Position numbers and translations under genes: made by a program
The notes under the pieces: generated by a model
The model's input: the letters and a program-made list of their open reading frames with translations, nothing else
The model's database searches: none
What the model was told of the DNA's origin: nothing
Source: Oceanospirillaceae bacterium
GTDB lineage: Bacteria > Pseudomonadota > Gammaproteobacteria > Pseudomonadales > Balneatricaceae
Length of the DNA stretch: 53,571 nucleotides
Direction of reading: 5' to 3'
NCBI GenBank assembly: GCA_013215445.1
Contig: JABSRA010000026.1
Span: 1 to 53,571 of the forward strand
Shown here: in pieces, positions 36,512 through 49,547 of the stretch
How positions within the stretch are numbered: the first letter of the stretch is position 1
Layout: every line of letters begins with the position of its first letter

Positions 36512-36943
36512 ATGATGGACGTCCAGCAAATTCGCGAGTATTTACCGCATCGCTACCCTTTTCTATTAGTTGATAGAGTCGTTGCATTGACGCTGGGAGA
36601 ATCGATAGTCGCCTATAAAAATGTGACCATAAATGAGCCTTTTTTCAATGGCCATTTTCCAGAAAAACCGGTGATGCCAGGGGTACTAATTTTAGAAGCC
36701 ATGGCGCAAGCGTCTGGTATCTTGGGTTTTAAAACCATGGATAAAACGCCGCAAGATGGTTCTATGTACTATTTTGTAGGCTCTGATAAACTTCGTTTTA
36801 AACGGCCCGTTGTCCCCGGGGATAGACTGGACTTATTTGCCACTGTTTTGTCAGTAAAGCGTGGTATATGGAAATTTGAAGTAAGAGCAGAAGTTGACGG
36901 TAACTTAGTGAGTTCAGCTACCATCCTCTGCGCAGATCGCTAG
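36512..36943 (+). CDS. fabZ: 3-hydroxyacyl-ACP dehydratase FabZ
   Basis: The 143-residue hot-dog-fold dehydratase acts in each round of fatty acid elongation. The catalytic His is in [15 protein letters not shown], and the Glu is in [11 protein letters not shown]. The opening [15 protein letters not shown] is typical. A second ATG at 36515 is equally possible. It competes with LpxA/LpxD for hydroxyacyl-ACP, so its location between them is functional. Confidence 0.97.
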   Translation: MMDVQQIREYLPHRYPFLLVDRVVALTLGESIVAYKNVTINEPFFNGHFPEKPVMPGVLILEAMAQASGILGFKTMDKTPQDGSMYYFVGSDKLRFKRPVVPGDRLDLFATVLSVKRGIWKFEVRAEVDGNLVSSATILCADR

Positions 36944-36952
36944 GAAATACGC

Positions 36953-37741
36953 TTGAAAGAAAATAGTACCAAGATTCACCCCAGTGCCCTCATAGACCCT
37001 TCAGCCACCATCGCCGAGGGGGTCAGCGTGGGTCCGTGGACCATTATCGGTGCTAACGTTAGCATTGGCGCAGGGACCAGTATCGCCTCCCATGTGGTGA
37101 TTAAGGGGCCCTGTAGCATAGGCGAGAACAATAAAATATTTCAGTTTTGCTCGATTGGGGAGGACTGCCAAGATAAAAAATATGCCGGGGAAGTCACTTA
37201 TCTAGAAATAGGTGATGATAATGTCTTTCGCGAGAGTTGCACCATCCATCGAGGTACTGTGCAAGATCGAGGACTGACTAAGATTGGTAATCGTAACTTG
37301 TTTATGGTCAATGTACACGTTGCCCACGATTGCATGATTGGCGATGATATTATTATGGCTAATAACAGTGCGGCAGCGGGACATGTGGTCATTGCCAATC
37401 GGGCCATTTTAGGTGGCTTTACTGCCATCCATCAGTTTTGTCATATCGGTGCTTCAGTGATGTGTGGCGCGGGAACCGTTATTTTGAAAGATATCCCCGC
37501 ATTCGTCATGAGTAGCGGCAACCCCGCTAAACCTCATGGTATCAATGCAGAGGGATTAAAGCGCCTGGGTTACAGTGCTGAGGCTATCCTCAATATCAAG
37601 CGCGCCTATAAAATTGTCTTTCGACAGCAACTTACCATTACGCAGGCCATTGATGCTCTTCAACAAATGTCTATTGAAACACCTGAGATTGCAGTGTTGG
37701 TCAAATCCCTGCAGCAGTCTACTAGGGGTATTATTCGCTAG
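36953..37741 (+). CDS. lpxA: UDP-N-acetylglucosamine acyltransferase
   Basis: LpxA performs the first step of lipid A synthesis, transferring 3-hydroxyacyl to UDP-GlcNAc. The 262-residue protein has E. coli length and a hexapeptide-repeat beta-helix. The catalytic His is in NVHVAHDCMIG; LGGFTAIHQFCHIG and the C-terminal helices are conserved. The TTG start at 36953 follows TAGGAAAT. The stop overlaps the lpxB start by one base. Confidence 0.96.
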   Translation: MKENSTKIHPSALIDPSATIAEGVSVGPWTIIGANVSIGAGTSIASHVVIKGPCSIGENNKIFQFCSIGEDCQDKKYAGEVTYLEIGDDNVFRESCTIHRGTVQDRGLTKIGNRNLFMVNVHVAHDCMIGDDIIMANNSAAAGHVVIANRAILGGFTAIHQFCHIGASVMCGAGTVILKDIPAFVMSSGNPAKPHGINAEGLKRLGYSAEAILNIKRAYKIVFRQQLTITQAIDALQQMSIETPEIAVLVKSLQQSTRGIIR

Positions 37742-38901
37742 TGCCTAAGCTCAGAGTAGCCATGATTGCCGGTGAGACGTCGGGAGATATGCTCGGCGTC
37801 GGGTTAATCAAAGCACTCAAACTACGCTATCCAGACATTGAATTCTACGGTATAGGTGGCGAGTTAATGATAGCAGAGGGCTTTATTTCAAAGGTGCCGA
37901 TGGAGCAGCTATCGGTGATGGGCCTGTTCGAAGTATTGTCTAGGCTGCCCAGCTTGCTAAAATTGCGCAGAACATTAATTGCTGAATTCATCGATAACCC
38001 CCCGGACGTCTTTATTGGTATTGATGCCCCTGATTTTAATTTAAATATTGAACTAGCCTTGAAAAAGGCGGGCATTTTAACGGTTCATTATGTCAGTCCG
38101 TCAGTGTGGGCGTGGAAGAAAAAACGTATCTTTAAAATTAAACAGGCGGTAGATCTACTGCTCTGTCTATTCCCCTTTGAGCAACAGCACTATCGAAAGA
38201 CGGGGCAAAACATTGCTTATGTAGGGCATCCGCTGGCGAAAATCATTGCGCCAAGCTACAGTCAGGATGACGCTAAAACAGCCATGGGTTATCGCGCAGA
38301 TGAGTTGTTGGTCACCATCATGCCCGGTAGTCGCGGTTCAGAGACAAAGTACTTGTTACCGGTATTCCTAAAAACCGCGCAGTTACTCTGGGCAAAACAT
38401 CCGCAGGTAAGATTTATATTGCCGGCGGCTAATCAGCACCGATATGCTGAAATTAAGCGGCATTTAATCGATTATCCAGCGCTGCCGGTAAAGTTGGTAT
38501 TGAAACAGTCGAGAGCGGTAATGGCGGCCAGCGATGCCATTCTAATTGCATCAGGTACGGCGACACTAGAGGCAGCTCTACTCGGCAAACCTATGGTAGT
38601 CGCCTATAAAATGGCCGCTCTAACCTATGCTATCTACTCACGGATGATTCACGCTAAATACATATCACTGCCGAACATACTGGCAGATGAGCCGTTAGTG
38701 CCTGAAATGCTCCAACAAGCAGCAACCCCCGAGAGATTAGTGGTGGAGCTAGAAAAAGCGCTTTTTGATCAGCCACGGCGAACTATTCAGAAGAACAAGT
38801 TTAAAGAGATTCACCAACTGCTCGATTTGCCAGCTAGTGAGCTAGCGGCTGCAGCAGTTGAGCGTTTATTAAAAAAATCACCGATTAAAAGTGCGCCATA
38901 A
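37741..38901 (+). CDS. lpxB: Lipid A disaccharide synthase
   Basis: This 386-residue GT19 glycosyltransferase joins UDP-diacyl-GlcN and lipid X at the membrane surface. The N-terminus [20 protein letters not shown] is the family signature, and [14 protein letters not shown] and LPGSRGSE-like [16 protein letters not shown] follow. The GTG start overlaps the lpxA stop by one base. No anomalies are seen. Confidence 0.96.
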   Translation: MPKLRVAMIAGETSGDMLGVGLIKALKLRYPDIEFYGIGGELMIAEGFISKVPMEQLSVMGLFEVLSRLPSLLKLRRTLIAEFIDNPPDVFIGIDAPDFNLNIELALKKAGILTVHYVSPSVWAWKKKRIFKIKQAVDLLLCLFPFEQQHYRKTGQNIAYVGHPLAKIIAPSYSQDDAKTAMGYRADELLVTIMPGSRGSETKYLLPVFLKTAQLLWAKHPQVRFILPAANQHRYAEIKRHLIDYPALPVKLVLKQSRAVMAASDAILIASGTATLEAALLGKPMVVAYKMAALTYAIYSRMIHAKYISLPNILADEPLVPEMLQQAATPERLVVELEKALFDQPRRTIQKNKFKEIHQLLDLPASELAAAAVERLLKKSPIKSAP

Positions 38902-38915
38902 TAATAAGGGGAATC

Positions 38916-39506
38916 ATGTTAGACCTAGAGCAGTACACTACCGTTGAAAAGTTGGCTGGCTGTGATGAAGTTGGCCGAGGCCCCCTAGTAGGTGATGTAG
39001 TGGCGGCAGCGGTGATTTTGGATTTGAGCAAACCTATTGCAGGCTTGGCAGATTCCAAAAAGCTGACCGAGAAGAAACGCGATTATCTGTATCAATGTAT
39101 TATGGAAAAAGCCCTTTGTGTCAGTGTCGGGCGGGCCTCTCACCTAGAGATAGATCAGCTAAATATATTGCATGCCAGTATGTTGGCCATGCAGCGCTCT
39201 ATAGAAGGTTTATCAGTTCAGCCAAGCATGGTCCTAGTAGATGGTAATCGATGCCCCAACATCGAGTATCCCTGTGAGGCAATTATTAAAGGGGATGCCA
39301 AAGTAGCGGCAATAAGTGCCGCATCTATTGTGGCGAAAGTCATTCGCGATGCCGAAATGAAAGCGCTGCACCAGCAGTACCCAGAATACGGATTTGATCG
39401 GCACAAAGGTTATCCAACCAAAGAGCATATGGCGGCGCTAAAGCAATATGGGCCACTGTCTATGCATCGAAAAAGTTTTAAGCCAGTAAAAGTGTTATTA
39501 GACTAG
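38916..39506 (+). CDS. rnhB: Ribonuclease HII
   Basis: RNase HII cuts RNA in RNA-DNA hybrids and starts removal of single ribonucleotides. The 196-residue protein shows the DEVGRG site ([20 protein letters not shown]), [11 protein letters not shown], and the later acidic residue in LVDGNRCP and [13 protein letters not shown] 38916 has AGGGGA upstream. The lpxB-rnhB-dnaE order is standard. Confidence 0.96.
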   Translation: MLDLEQYTTVEKLAGCDEVGRGPLVGDVVAAAVILDLSKPIAGLADSKKLTEKKRDYLYQCIMEKALCVSVGRASHLEIDQLNILHASMLAMQRSIEGLSVQPSMVLVDGNRCPNIEYPCEAIIKGDAKVAAISAASIVAKVIRDAEMKALHQQYPEYGFDRHKGYPTKEHMAALKQYGPLSMHRKSFKPVKVLLD

Positions 39507-39541
39507 TTATCTTCAGTATATAAGTACGGAACCCGAATTTT

Positions 39542-42500
39542 ATGTCTCACTCATTTATCCACCTTAGAAACCACACCGAATATTCAGTGGTGGATGGCCT
39601 CTGTAAAATAAAGGGCTTGGTGGCAGCCGCTATTAAGGCTGATATGCCGGCGGTTGGTGTTACCGACCATGTGAATCTATTTGCCTTGGTAAAGTTTTTT
39701 AAGGCGGCCACTGGAGCCGGAATAAAGCCTATCTGCGGTATCGATTTGATAGTGGTTGATGATCAAGATCTTGAATCACCTGCGCTGATTACCCTGCTGG
39801 CACAAGATGCGCTCGGCTATCGGAATTTAATGGAGTTGGTCTCCAGAGGCTACGAGCAGGGACAAAACTTTATCGTCGATAAAGTGATGGTCAAAAAGAG
39901 CTGGGTATTTGAGAAATCAGCGGGTTTGATCGCCCTGTCTGGGGCGGGTAAGGGGGATGTCGGTAAAGCGCTAATGGCGGATAACGACAGAGCGGCTGAC
40001 CTGCTGGCACAGTGGATGGAGAATTTTCCCGAGCGCTTTTATTTAGAATTGCAACGCACTGGCCGTCCCGGTGAAAATGAATTGATAGAACGCAGCGTGC
40101 TGCTGGCAGAAGCCGCCGGGTGTCCAGTGGTGGCGACCAATGATGTGATGTTTATTCATGCAGCGGATTTTGATGCCCACGAAGCGCGAGTCTGTATCAA
40201 TCAATCGCGGGTTTTAGATGACCCCAAAAGGCCTAAAGACTATTCGGAACAGCAATTTTTTCGTAGTAGTGAAGAGATGTGTGAGTTGTTCTCCGACATA
40301 CCCAGTGCCATTGAAAATACACTATTGATTGCTAAGCGCTGTAATATCGAGTTGGATTTAGGCACCTATTATCTGCCCAAGTACCCCATTCCCGATGGCA
40401 TGACCATGGATGAGTATTTTAGAGATGTTTCTGAAAAGGGTTTGGAAGAGCGTCTGCTAGTGCTGCTTGACAAAGAGGATCCTGAATACACCACTAAGCG
40501 TCAGAAATATTACGACCGGTTGGAGTTCGAACTAGAAATTATTATTCAAATGGGTTTTCCCGGATACTTTTTGATCGTCATGGATTTCATCAAATGGGGA
40601 AAAGACAATGACATCCCAGTGGGTCCTGGACGCGGATCAGGTGCTGGATCACTGATAGCTTATGCGCAAAAAATAACCGACTTGGACCCCCTAGAGTACG
40701 ATTTACTGTTCGAGCGTTTCTTGAATCCTGAACGTGTCTCTATGCCCGATTTTGATATTGACTTCTGCATGGATAATCGGGACAAAGTGATCGATTACGT
40801 GGCGCGTACCTATGGCAAAGATGCCGTTTCACAGATCGTGACGTTCGGTACTATGGCAGCCAAGGCGGTCATCAGAGATGTGGCGCGAGTGCAGGGAAAA
40901 CCCTTTGGACTTGCGGATAAACTCTCAAAACTGATTCCTTTTGAAGTGGGTATTACCTTATCTAAGGCGCTCGAAATAGAGCCTGCCATGGCAGAGTTCG
41001 TCAAGGGCAGTGAAGAGGCGCAAGAGATAATGGAGATGGCCCTCAAGCTAGAGGGCACCGTGCGTGGTACTGGCAAACACGCGGGGGGAGTGGTAATCGC
41101 CCCCACTAAGTTGACTGATTTTTCTGCCACTCTCTGTGATGCAGAAGGGAAAGGGTTAGTCACTCAATATGATAAAAATGACGTCGAAGAGGCGGGCTTA
41201 GTTAAATTTGATTTCTTGGGGCTGCGTACCTTAACCATTCTGGATTGGGCGTTAAAGACCATTAATGCGGTGCGGGCTAAAGAGGGAAAGGCTTTTTTAG
41301 ATATCGCCTTGATTGATCTGGAAGATGCTGCGACCTTTGATTTGTTACAATCTGCTCAAACGACTGCGGTGTTCCAGTTAGAATCCAGTGGCATGAAGGA
41401 TCTAGTGGCAAAGTTACAGCCGAGTCGCTTTGAAGATATTATCGCACTGGTGGCGCTGTTCAGACCGGGTCCTTTACAATCGGGCATGGTCGATGACTTC
41501 ATCAACCGCAAGCATGGTCGTGCGGAAATGGCCTGGCCACACGCAGATTATCAGTTGGAAATGCTCAAACCCGTGTTGGAGCCGACCTACGGTATTATTT
41601 TATACCAAGAGCAGATTATGCAGATCGCCCAAGTGATGGCGGGCTTTACCTTAGGTGGTGCCGATATGCTGCGCCGGGCGATGGGTAAAAAGAAGCCTGA
41701 GGAAATGGCGAAAATGCGCGGTGCCTTTCTCGAGGGTTGTGAAGAGCGCGATATCGACAGAGGCCTGGCGGGTAATATTTTTGATCTGGTAGAAAAATTT
41801 GCCGGCTACGGCTTTAACAAGTCCCACTCGGCAGCTTATGCTTTGGTCTCCTATCAAACGGCATGGCTAAAGACCCACTATCCTGCTCCTTTTATGGCGG
41901 CGGTAATGTCCGCAGATATGCAAACCACTGAAAAGGTGGTGGTCTTGGTTGAGGAGTGTCGAAAAATGGGTATCGCCCCGGCGCTGCCCAGCGTGCAAAG
42001 TGGCGATTACAAATTTACCGTTGATCAGTCAGGCACTATTATCTATGGTCTGGGCGCGGTTAAAGGAGTGGGTGAAGGCCCGATCGAGGCTATCGTACAA
42101 GCACGTAATAATGGTGCGGGTAAGTTTGTCGATATGTACGAGTTCTGTGAGCGCGTCGGGGCGAAGAAATTGAATAAAAGGGTACTTGAAGGATTGATTC
42201 GCTGCGGTGCCATGGATGATTTGGGGCCCAATAGAGCGGTGATGGTGGCCTCTATTAGCGACGCCTTAAAAGCGGCTGATCAAAGTGCCCACAACCAGAG
42301 TGCCGGTATGTTTGATTTATTCGGCAATGATGACCAAGAGCAGGCAAGGGATCCTTTTGAGGAAAATTTAAATGTCCGTAACTGGACGGATAAAGAGCGT
42401 CTAAATGGCGAGTTAGATACCTTGGGGCTGTATTTAACTGGACATCCAATCGATGAGTACGAGCTTGAACTGAAGCACTTTATCAGCAAGAAAATTAGTG

Positions 42501-43033
42501 AAGTGGTGCCCGCTCGTGGTTCAGTCCAGAAAATTGCCGGTTTGATTGTCGAGCAGCGTGTGATGAAAACCAAAAAAGGCGATAATCTCTGTTTTGTGAC
42601 CTTAGATGATCGATCAGCGCGCATTGAAGTAACACTGTTTGGTGATGTGTATGAGCAGTATCGCGATATCATTAAAAAAGATACCGTGGTGATCATGGAG
42701 GGGGAAATTTCGAATGATGATTACACCGGCGGCTTGAAAGTGCGGGCCAACCGTTTAATCAATATCCCACAGGCTCGTGCCCAATATGCTCAGTTGATTA
42801 AAGTACAGTGTCAGGCCACTGATTTTAAGGGGCGGAAATTAATAGAGGTATCGAAGCTGCTTAAGCAACACCAACATTCGCAGGGACTAAAAGTGGCATT
42901 TGATTACCGGATAAATGACGCACGCGGTTTGATTAGCCTTGGTGAAGCTTGGAAGGTAGAGGCAAGCGATGAGTTACTGATAGCATTGAGTGAGCTTTTT
43001 GGCGAGCACTCAGTGGTGGTTGATTATTTGTAA
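39542..43033 (+). CDS. dnaE: DNA polymerase III alpha subunit
   Basis: The replicative polymerase, 1163 residues (E. coli 1160). The N-terminal PHP domain opens with FIHLRNHTEYSVVDG. The polymerase site holds GPGRGSGAGSLIAYA and PDFDIDFCMDNRD, with the catalytic aspartates. Helix-hairpin-helix and OB-fold regions follow (IAGLIVEQRVMKTKKGDNLC near residue 1000). The PHP domain has HTEYS where many have HSEYS, a minor change. The product acts in the cytoplasm with beta clamp and epsilon. The gene is complete with no frameshift. Confidence 0.97.
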   Translation: MSHSFIHLRNHTEYSVVDGLCKIKGLVAAAIKADMPAVGVTDHVNLFALVKFFKAATGAGIKPICGIDLIVVDDQDLESPALITLLAQDALGYRNLMELVSRGYEQGQNFIVDKVMVKKSWVFEKSAGLIALSGAGKGDVGKALMADNDRAADLLAQWMENFPERFYLELQRTGRPGENELIERSVLLAEAAGCPVVATNDVMFIHAADFDAHEARVCINQSRVLDDPKRPKDYSEQQFFRSSEEMCELFSDIPSAIENTLLIAKRCNIELDLGTYYLPKYPIPDGMTMDEYFRDVSEKGLEERLLVLLDKEDPEYTTKRQKYYDRLEFELEIIIQMGFPGYFLIVMDFIKWGKDNDIPVGPGRGSGAGSLIAYAQKITDLDPLEYDLLFERFLNPERVSMPDFDIDFCMDNRDKVIDYVARTYGKDAVSQIVTFGTMAAKAVIRDVARVQGKPFGLADKLSKLIPFEVGITLSKALEIEPAMAEFVKGSEEAQEIMEMALKLEGTVRGTGKHAGGVVIAPTKLTDFSATLCDAEGKGLVTQYDKNDVEEAGLVKFDFLGLRTLTILDWALKTINAVRAKEGKAFLDIALIDLEDAATFDLLQSAQTTAVFQLESSGMKDLVAKLQPSRFEDIIALVALFRPGPLQSGMVDDFINRKHGRAEMAWPHADYQLEMLKPVLEPTYGIILYQEQIMQIAQVMAGFTLGGADMLRRAMGKKKPEEMAKMRGAFLEGCEERDIDRGLAGNIFDLVEKFAGYGFNKSHSAAYALVSYQTAWLKTHYPAPFMAAVMSADMQTTEKVVVLVEECRKMGIAPALPSVQSGDYKFTVDQSGTIIYGLGAVKGVGEGPIEAIVQARNNGAGKFVDMYEFCERVGAKKLNKRVLEGLIRCGAMDDLGPNRAVMVASISDALKAADQSAHNQSAGMFDLFGNDDQEQARDPFEENLNVRNWTDKERLNGELDTLGLYLTGHPIDEYELELKHFISKKISEVVPARGSVQKIAGLIVEQRVMKTKKGDNLCFVTLDDRSARIEVTLFGDVYEQYRDIIKKDTVVIMEGEISNDDYTGGLKVRANRLINIPQARAQYAQLIKVQCQATDFKGRKLIEVSKLLKQHQHSQGLKVAFDYRINDARGLISLGEAWKVEASDELLIALSELFGEHSVVVDYL

Positions 43034-43144
43034 GCTCTGTTGAAGGCGAGGTGACAAGATTGCTATTTTCTTGAGTTCAGCTCAAAGTGTAAGAAAAAAG
43101 TTAGTTTAAACGTTAGTTAAAACAAGTAATTATAAATGAACAAT

Positions 43145-43217
43145 CAAATTAACGCTGAAATTATCAGCTTGGACTAGTTATCCTTGCGGCACAGCGGTAA
43201 AATTGGCCGTTAATTTG
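43145..43217 (+). promoter_or_regulatory. Foldback structure in the accA leader
   Basis: CAAATTAACG (43145-43154) and CGTTAATTTG (43208-43217) are perfect 10-bp inverted repeats 53 nt apart. A small GCTGA-N5-TCAGC hairpin (43154-43168) lies inside. It occupies the 208-bp gap before accA and ends 24 nt before the ATG. It could fold in accA mRNA and govern translation. The role is inferred. Confidence 0.4.
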
Positions 43218-43241
43218 ATATTAAGAGCGGAAGACGAGCAG

Positions 43242-44198
43242 ATGAATCCTAATTATTTAGAGTTTGAGCAGCCTATTGCTCAACTTGAGACTAAGATTGA
43301 AGAGTTGCGACTAGTTGGTGAAAACACTGAAATCAACATCGCTGATGAACTAACTAAACTCGAAGAGAAAAGTAAGACTTTAACGAAATCGATTTTTAAC
43401 AACCTTTCCGCTTGGCAAGTGCAGCAAATTGCCCGTCATCCTCAACGTCCCTATACGCTTGATTATATCGAAAATCTGTTCGAGGATTTCGAACAAATTC
43501 ACGGTGACCGTCACTATGCAGATGACGAGGCGCTGGTCTGTGGTATGGCGCGCTTAGAGGGCCGCCCAGTCATGATTATCGGCCACCAAAAAGGTCGTGA
43601 TGTGAAAGAGAAAGTTCGACGTAACTTTGGCATGCCAAGACCTGAAGGTTATCGTAAGGCATTGCGTGTGATGCAAATGGCAGAGCGCTTTAAATTACCG
43701 ATTATTACTTTTATTGATACCCCGGGCGCGTATCCTGGAATAGGTGCAGAAGAGCGTGGTCAATCTGAGGCAATCGCCTTTAACTTGGCGAAAATGTCTA
43801 ATCTTAAAACGCCGATTATCTCGACAGTGATTGGCGAGGGTGGCTCAGGTGGCGCGCTGGCGATTGGTGTCTGCGATAAATTGATGATGCTAGAGTATTC
43901 TACCTACTCGGTTATCTCCCCAGAAGGTTGTGCCTCTATTTTGTGGAAGAACGCGGATAAAGCTTCTGAAGCGGCTAAGGTCATGGGAATCACCTCTGAA
44001 AGGTTGTTAGAGCTTGGCTTGGTGGATGAGGTGATTGCAGAGCCTCTTGGCGGGGCGCACCGTGCTCCAGAAGAATTGGCTAAATCTGTAAGGGCCAAAC
44101 TGGTGAGTTCTCTTAAAGAGCTAGAGATGCTCTCAGAGGAAGCGTTACTCGAAAGGCGCTATGAGCGCCTCATGTCTTACGGCATCTTCGCAGATTAA
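43242..44198 (+). CDS. accA: Acetyl-CoA carboxylase carboxyltransferase subunit alpha
   Basis: The 318-residue subunit forms, with AccD, the carboxyltransferase that makes malonyl-CoA. The crotonase-like core holds [25 protein letters not shown] [18 protein letters not shown], then [13 protein letters not shown] and the segment [20 protein letters not shown] use ATG 43242 ([12 protein letters not shown]), which gives the E. coli length (319) with GGAAGACGAG upstream; a start at 43203 adds 13 unconserved residues. It heads accA-tilS; fatty-acid genes fabZ and fabY in the window depend on its product. Confidence 0.97.
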   Translation: MNPNYLEFEQPIAQLETKIEELRLVGENTEINIADELTKLEEKSKTLTKSIFNNLSAWQVQQIARHPQRPYTLDYIENLFEDFEQIHGDRHYADDEALVCGMARLEGRPVMIIGHQKGRDVKEKVRRNFGMPRPEGYRKALRVMQMAERFKLPIITFIDTPGAYPGIGAEERGQSEAIAFNLAKMSNLKTPIISTVIGEGGSGGALAIGVCDKLMMLEYSTYSVISPEGCASILWKNADKASEAAKVMGITSERLLELGLVDEVIAEPLGGAHRAPEELAKSVRAKLVSSLKELEMLSEEALLERRYERLMSYGIFAD

Positions 44199-44210
44199 CG
44201 TTATCTAGAG

Positions 44211-45497
44211 ATGAGCGTTATCCAGGAGTTTGTGCAGCAGTGCTCGGCACTTGAGCAGAGTACTGAGGTAACCCGCTGGGTGATTGCACTGAGCGGTGGT
44301 CTGGACTCCATGGTGACGCTAGAGTTGGCGCATCGCTATCTTGCCAATAGCAAGTTAGTTGCATTGCATGTCAATCACCAGCAGCAGTCCAGTGCGGCTC
44401 ACTGGCAGCGTTTTTGTGCCGAGCAGTGTCAAAGCCGTAATATTACCTATCAGAGCATGACCGTGTCTCCCCAGGGGGGCTCAGAACAATTGCTGCGCGA
44501 CGCCCGCTATCAATGCTTTGAAAATTTTTTAGTCGAAGGTGACTGTCTCTTGCTGGGGCATCATGCTAATGACCAAGCGGAGACTATATTGTTTCGGTTG
44601 GTTAGAGGAGCTGGTGCCAAAGGGCTGTCGGCAATACCACGACAGAGAAACATTGCTGCCGCTCAATTAATGCGTCCGCTGTTAGGATTGAGCCGCGCTG
44701 CCCTCGAGGCATTTGCAGATCAACAAAAGCTAGCTTGGGTCGATGACCCCAGTAATAATAGCTTAGACTACGACCGCAATTATATTAGGCATAAAGTATT
44801 AGCTCCACTGCGTGAACACTGGCCGAAAGCGAGTGTGCAGATGGCGATTTCTGCGCAGTTACTCAGCGATGATCATCGGCTACTCAATCAATATTTAGCC
44901 GCTGATTTAAAAGTGTTAGTCACCAATAATTGCTTAGACCTAGTGCTCTTCAAAGCAATAGAACCCACTAAAGCAATGGCTTTATTACGCTATTGGCTGG
45001 TAAGTGAAACCGGTGTAGGGTTGGGAAAAAAGCTGTTACAGAGAATTGTAGAAGAGGTTATCAACAGCCGTGCGGATAGTTTAGCATGCTGCCCGGTGGG
45101 TACTTTTCAGTGTCGCAGATTTAAAACCCGGCTGTTTCTCTTGCCTGAGCAGCCTGTCGTAGACGCTTGGCCAACTATTGACAATACGCGTTTTCGATAC
45201 TCACTCTCACATGGCTTGTTTACGCTACAGCAGGCTGGCTCGGGTATCGAGTTGTTAGAGGGCATGTATCTACAGTCTAAAGAGGACGGGATGACGGTGA
45301 CGGCGGTTAATCGCCCTCGCAAGAAACTCAAGAAGCTATTTCAAGAACATGGTGTCCCTCCCTGGTTGCGAGAAAGTTGGCCGCTGTTAATGTACCGAGG
45401 TGAATTAGTTGCTATCCCCGGCATCTGTATTTGCGAGGGTTGGTTACAGCACCGAGAAAATAAATCGCTATTTTGGCCACAATGGCAAGCTTTGTGA
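44211..45497 (+). CDS. tilS: tRNA(Ile)-lysidine synthase
   Basis: TilS converts C34 of the tRNA-Ile CAU anticodon to lysidine. The 428-residue protein has the PP-loop VIALSGGLDSMVTLEL, GHHANDQAETILFRLVRGAG, and the DPSNNSLDYDRNYIRH helix. The C-terminal substrate domain holds GMTVTAVNRPRKKLKKLFQE and VPPWLRESWPLL. It starts 12 nt after accA and is likely cotranscribed. Confidence 0.95.
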   Translation: MSVIQEFVQQCSALEQSTEVTRWVIALSGGLDSMVTLELAHRYLANSKLVALHVNHQQQSSAAHWQRFCAEQCQSRNITYQSMTVSPQGGSEQLLRDARYQCFENFLVEGDCLLLGHHANDQAETILFRLVRGAGAKGLSAIPRQRNIAAAQLMRPLLGLSRAALEAFADQQKLAWVDDPSNNSLDYDRNYIRHKVLAPLREHWPKASVQMAISAQLLSDDHRLLNQYLAADLKVLVTNNCLDLVLFKAIEPTKAMALLRYWLVSETGVGLGKKLLQRIVEEVINSRADSLACCPVGTFQCRRFKTRLFLLPEQPVVDAWPTIDNTRFRYSLSHGLFTLQQAGSGIELLEGMYLQSKEDGMTVTAVNRPRKKLKKLFQEHGVPPWLRESWPLLMYRGELVAIPGICICEGWLQHRENKSLFWPQWQAL

Positions 45498-47221
<1,724 letters not shown>

Positions 47222-47237
47222 ATCGATAGAGAAATAT

Positions 47238-47269
47238 AAAATTAAGGAGCCATTGGCTCCTTAATTTTG
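47238..47269 (+). terminator. Rho-independent terminator after pyrG
   Basis: AAAATTAAGGAGCC (47238-47251) pairs perfectly over 14 bp with GGCTCCTTAATTTT (47255-47268), around a 3-nt loop. The A-tract/T-tract symmetry allows bidirectional function. Confidence 0.9.
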
Positions 47270-47362
47270 TCCGGTATACTGGCACTTCGCAGGGCGATAT
47301 ATAGTAAATTGCTTGCCAATGTTAGATAATGCCGAGTCGCTGTGCCAGCGGCAAAGTGATTT

Positions 47363-47542
47363 GTGTTCTTAGCCCGGATATTGCATGCAATGCCGTGATG
47401 ATAGCGCCGTTAGTTGTTTTTACAGGCTTTTTTTCGATTGAGCGCCGGACTGGTACGTCCGGTTGATTGAGAAAGAAAAGTCAGTAAAAACAAGGAGCAA
47501 GCTAGGGCACGAGCAATTGGGTGCAATATTCGGGTTAGACAC
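47363..47542. repeat. MITE-like foldback element between pyrG and eno
   Basis: This ~180-bp stretch is one large imperfect inverted repeat. The outer ends, GTGT-tC-TTAGCCCGGATATTGCA and the complement of GCAATATTCGGGTTAGACAC, match at about 18 of 23 core positions. Inside, GTTTTTAC...CTTTTTTTC (47415-47435) matches the complement of GAAAGAAAAG...GTAAAAAC (47470-47491). The centre is CCGGAC-TGGTAC-GTCCGG (47445-47462). It holds no ORF of note. The structure suits a non-autonomous mobile element or a foldback IS remnant. I did not find a clear target duplication. A shortened relative lies at 35427. Confidence 0.7.
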
Positions 47543-47716
47543 ACCCAGTAGCAAAATAAGACGCCATAGAGCTTCTATTAACAGGATGAACGGTATCAAA
47601 GCTGCCGACAACACTTAATACATCTTAGAAAATGAAAGCTAAGGGTTTAGTTTGTAAAGAGCGAGTGATTTTTAATGAATGTTTAGCGACTTTTTTTGTG
47701 GCTAACGTAGGAGTAA

Positions 47717-49012
<1,296 letters not shown>

Positions 49013-49049
49013 CCAATCGTTATTGACTTTTATTAAGTGATAAAACGAG

Positions 49050-49069
49050 GGGAGCAATAGCTCCCTTTT
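49050..49069 (+). terminator. Terminator after eno
   Basis: GGGAGC (49050-49055) and GCTCCC (49060-49065) pair over 6 bp with loop AATA, followed by TTTT. It lies 37 bp after the eno stop. Confidence 0.75.
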
Positions 49070-49232
49070 ATGTACAGGATGTACGGTATAGTGCGGTGGC
49101 ATGGCAGAATTTTGTTCCCGACAAATTCTAAGTAGCTGCGTCCCTGCATGGAATGCCAAAGAGCAGTGGTTTTTTGCTGCAGAAACCTTACACTTGATCT
49201 CTGTTAATATTCTGATCTACGCTAGGAGCTAA

Positions 49233-49514
49233 ATGTATAGAGTATTGTTGCTATCACTATTAATACTATTGTCCGTGCTACAGTTCAGAATATGGTTTGG
49301 TGAGTCTAATTTGCTCGAATTATCGGCGCTACGTGCTGATATTGAAGAGCAGAATGCCCAGAATGATAAGTTATTGTTGCGCAACCACCAATTAGAGGCA
49401 GAGGTGAAGGACTTACGCAAGGGTTTAGTAGCAATAGAAGAACGCGCCAGAAGTGAGCTTGGTATGGTGAAACCCAATGAAACCTTTTACCAGTTAATCG
49501 ATACAACCAAGTAA
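49233..49514 (+). CDS. ftsB: Cell division protein FtsB
   Basis: The 93-residue protein has one N-terminal membrane segment (about 4-20) and a coiled coil (LLELSALRADIEEQNAQNDK onward). The C-terminal GLVAIEERARSELGMVKPNE motif is family-typical. FtsB works with FtsL and FtsQ to activate septal peptidoglycan synthesis. ATG 49233 follows TAGGAGC. In most relatives ispD, then ispF, follow it; here truD begins only 33 bp later. Confidence 0.95.
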   Translation: MYRVLLLSLLILLSVLQFRIWFGESNLLELSALRADIEEQNAQNDKLLLRNHQLEAEVKDLRKGLVAIEERARSELGMVKPNETFYQLIDTTK

Positions 49515-49547
49515 TAAAATTTTTGTTTATAGGGCTAGAGTTGATCA

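Noticed and set aside
39524..39541. Third copy of the repeat end (GGAACCCGAATT) before dnaE
   Set aside because: Only about 9 bp resemble the repeat and there is no second arm.
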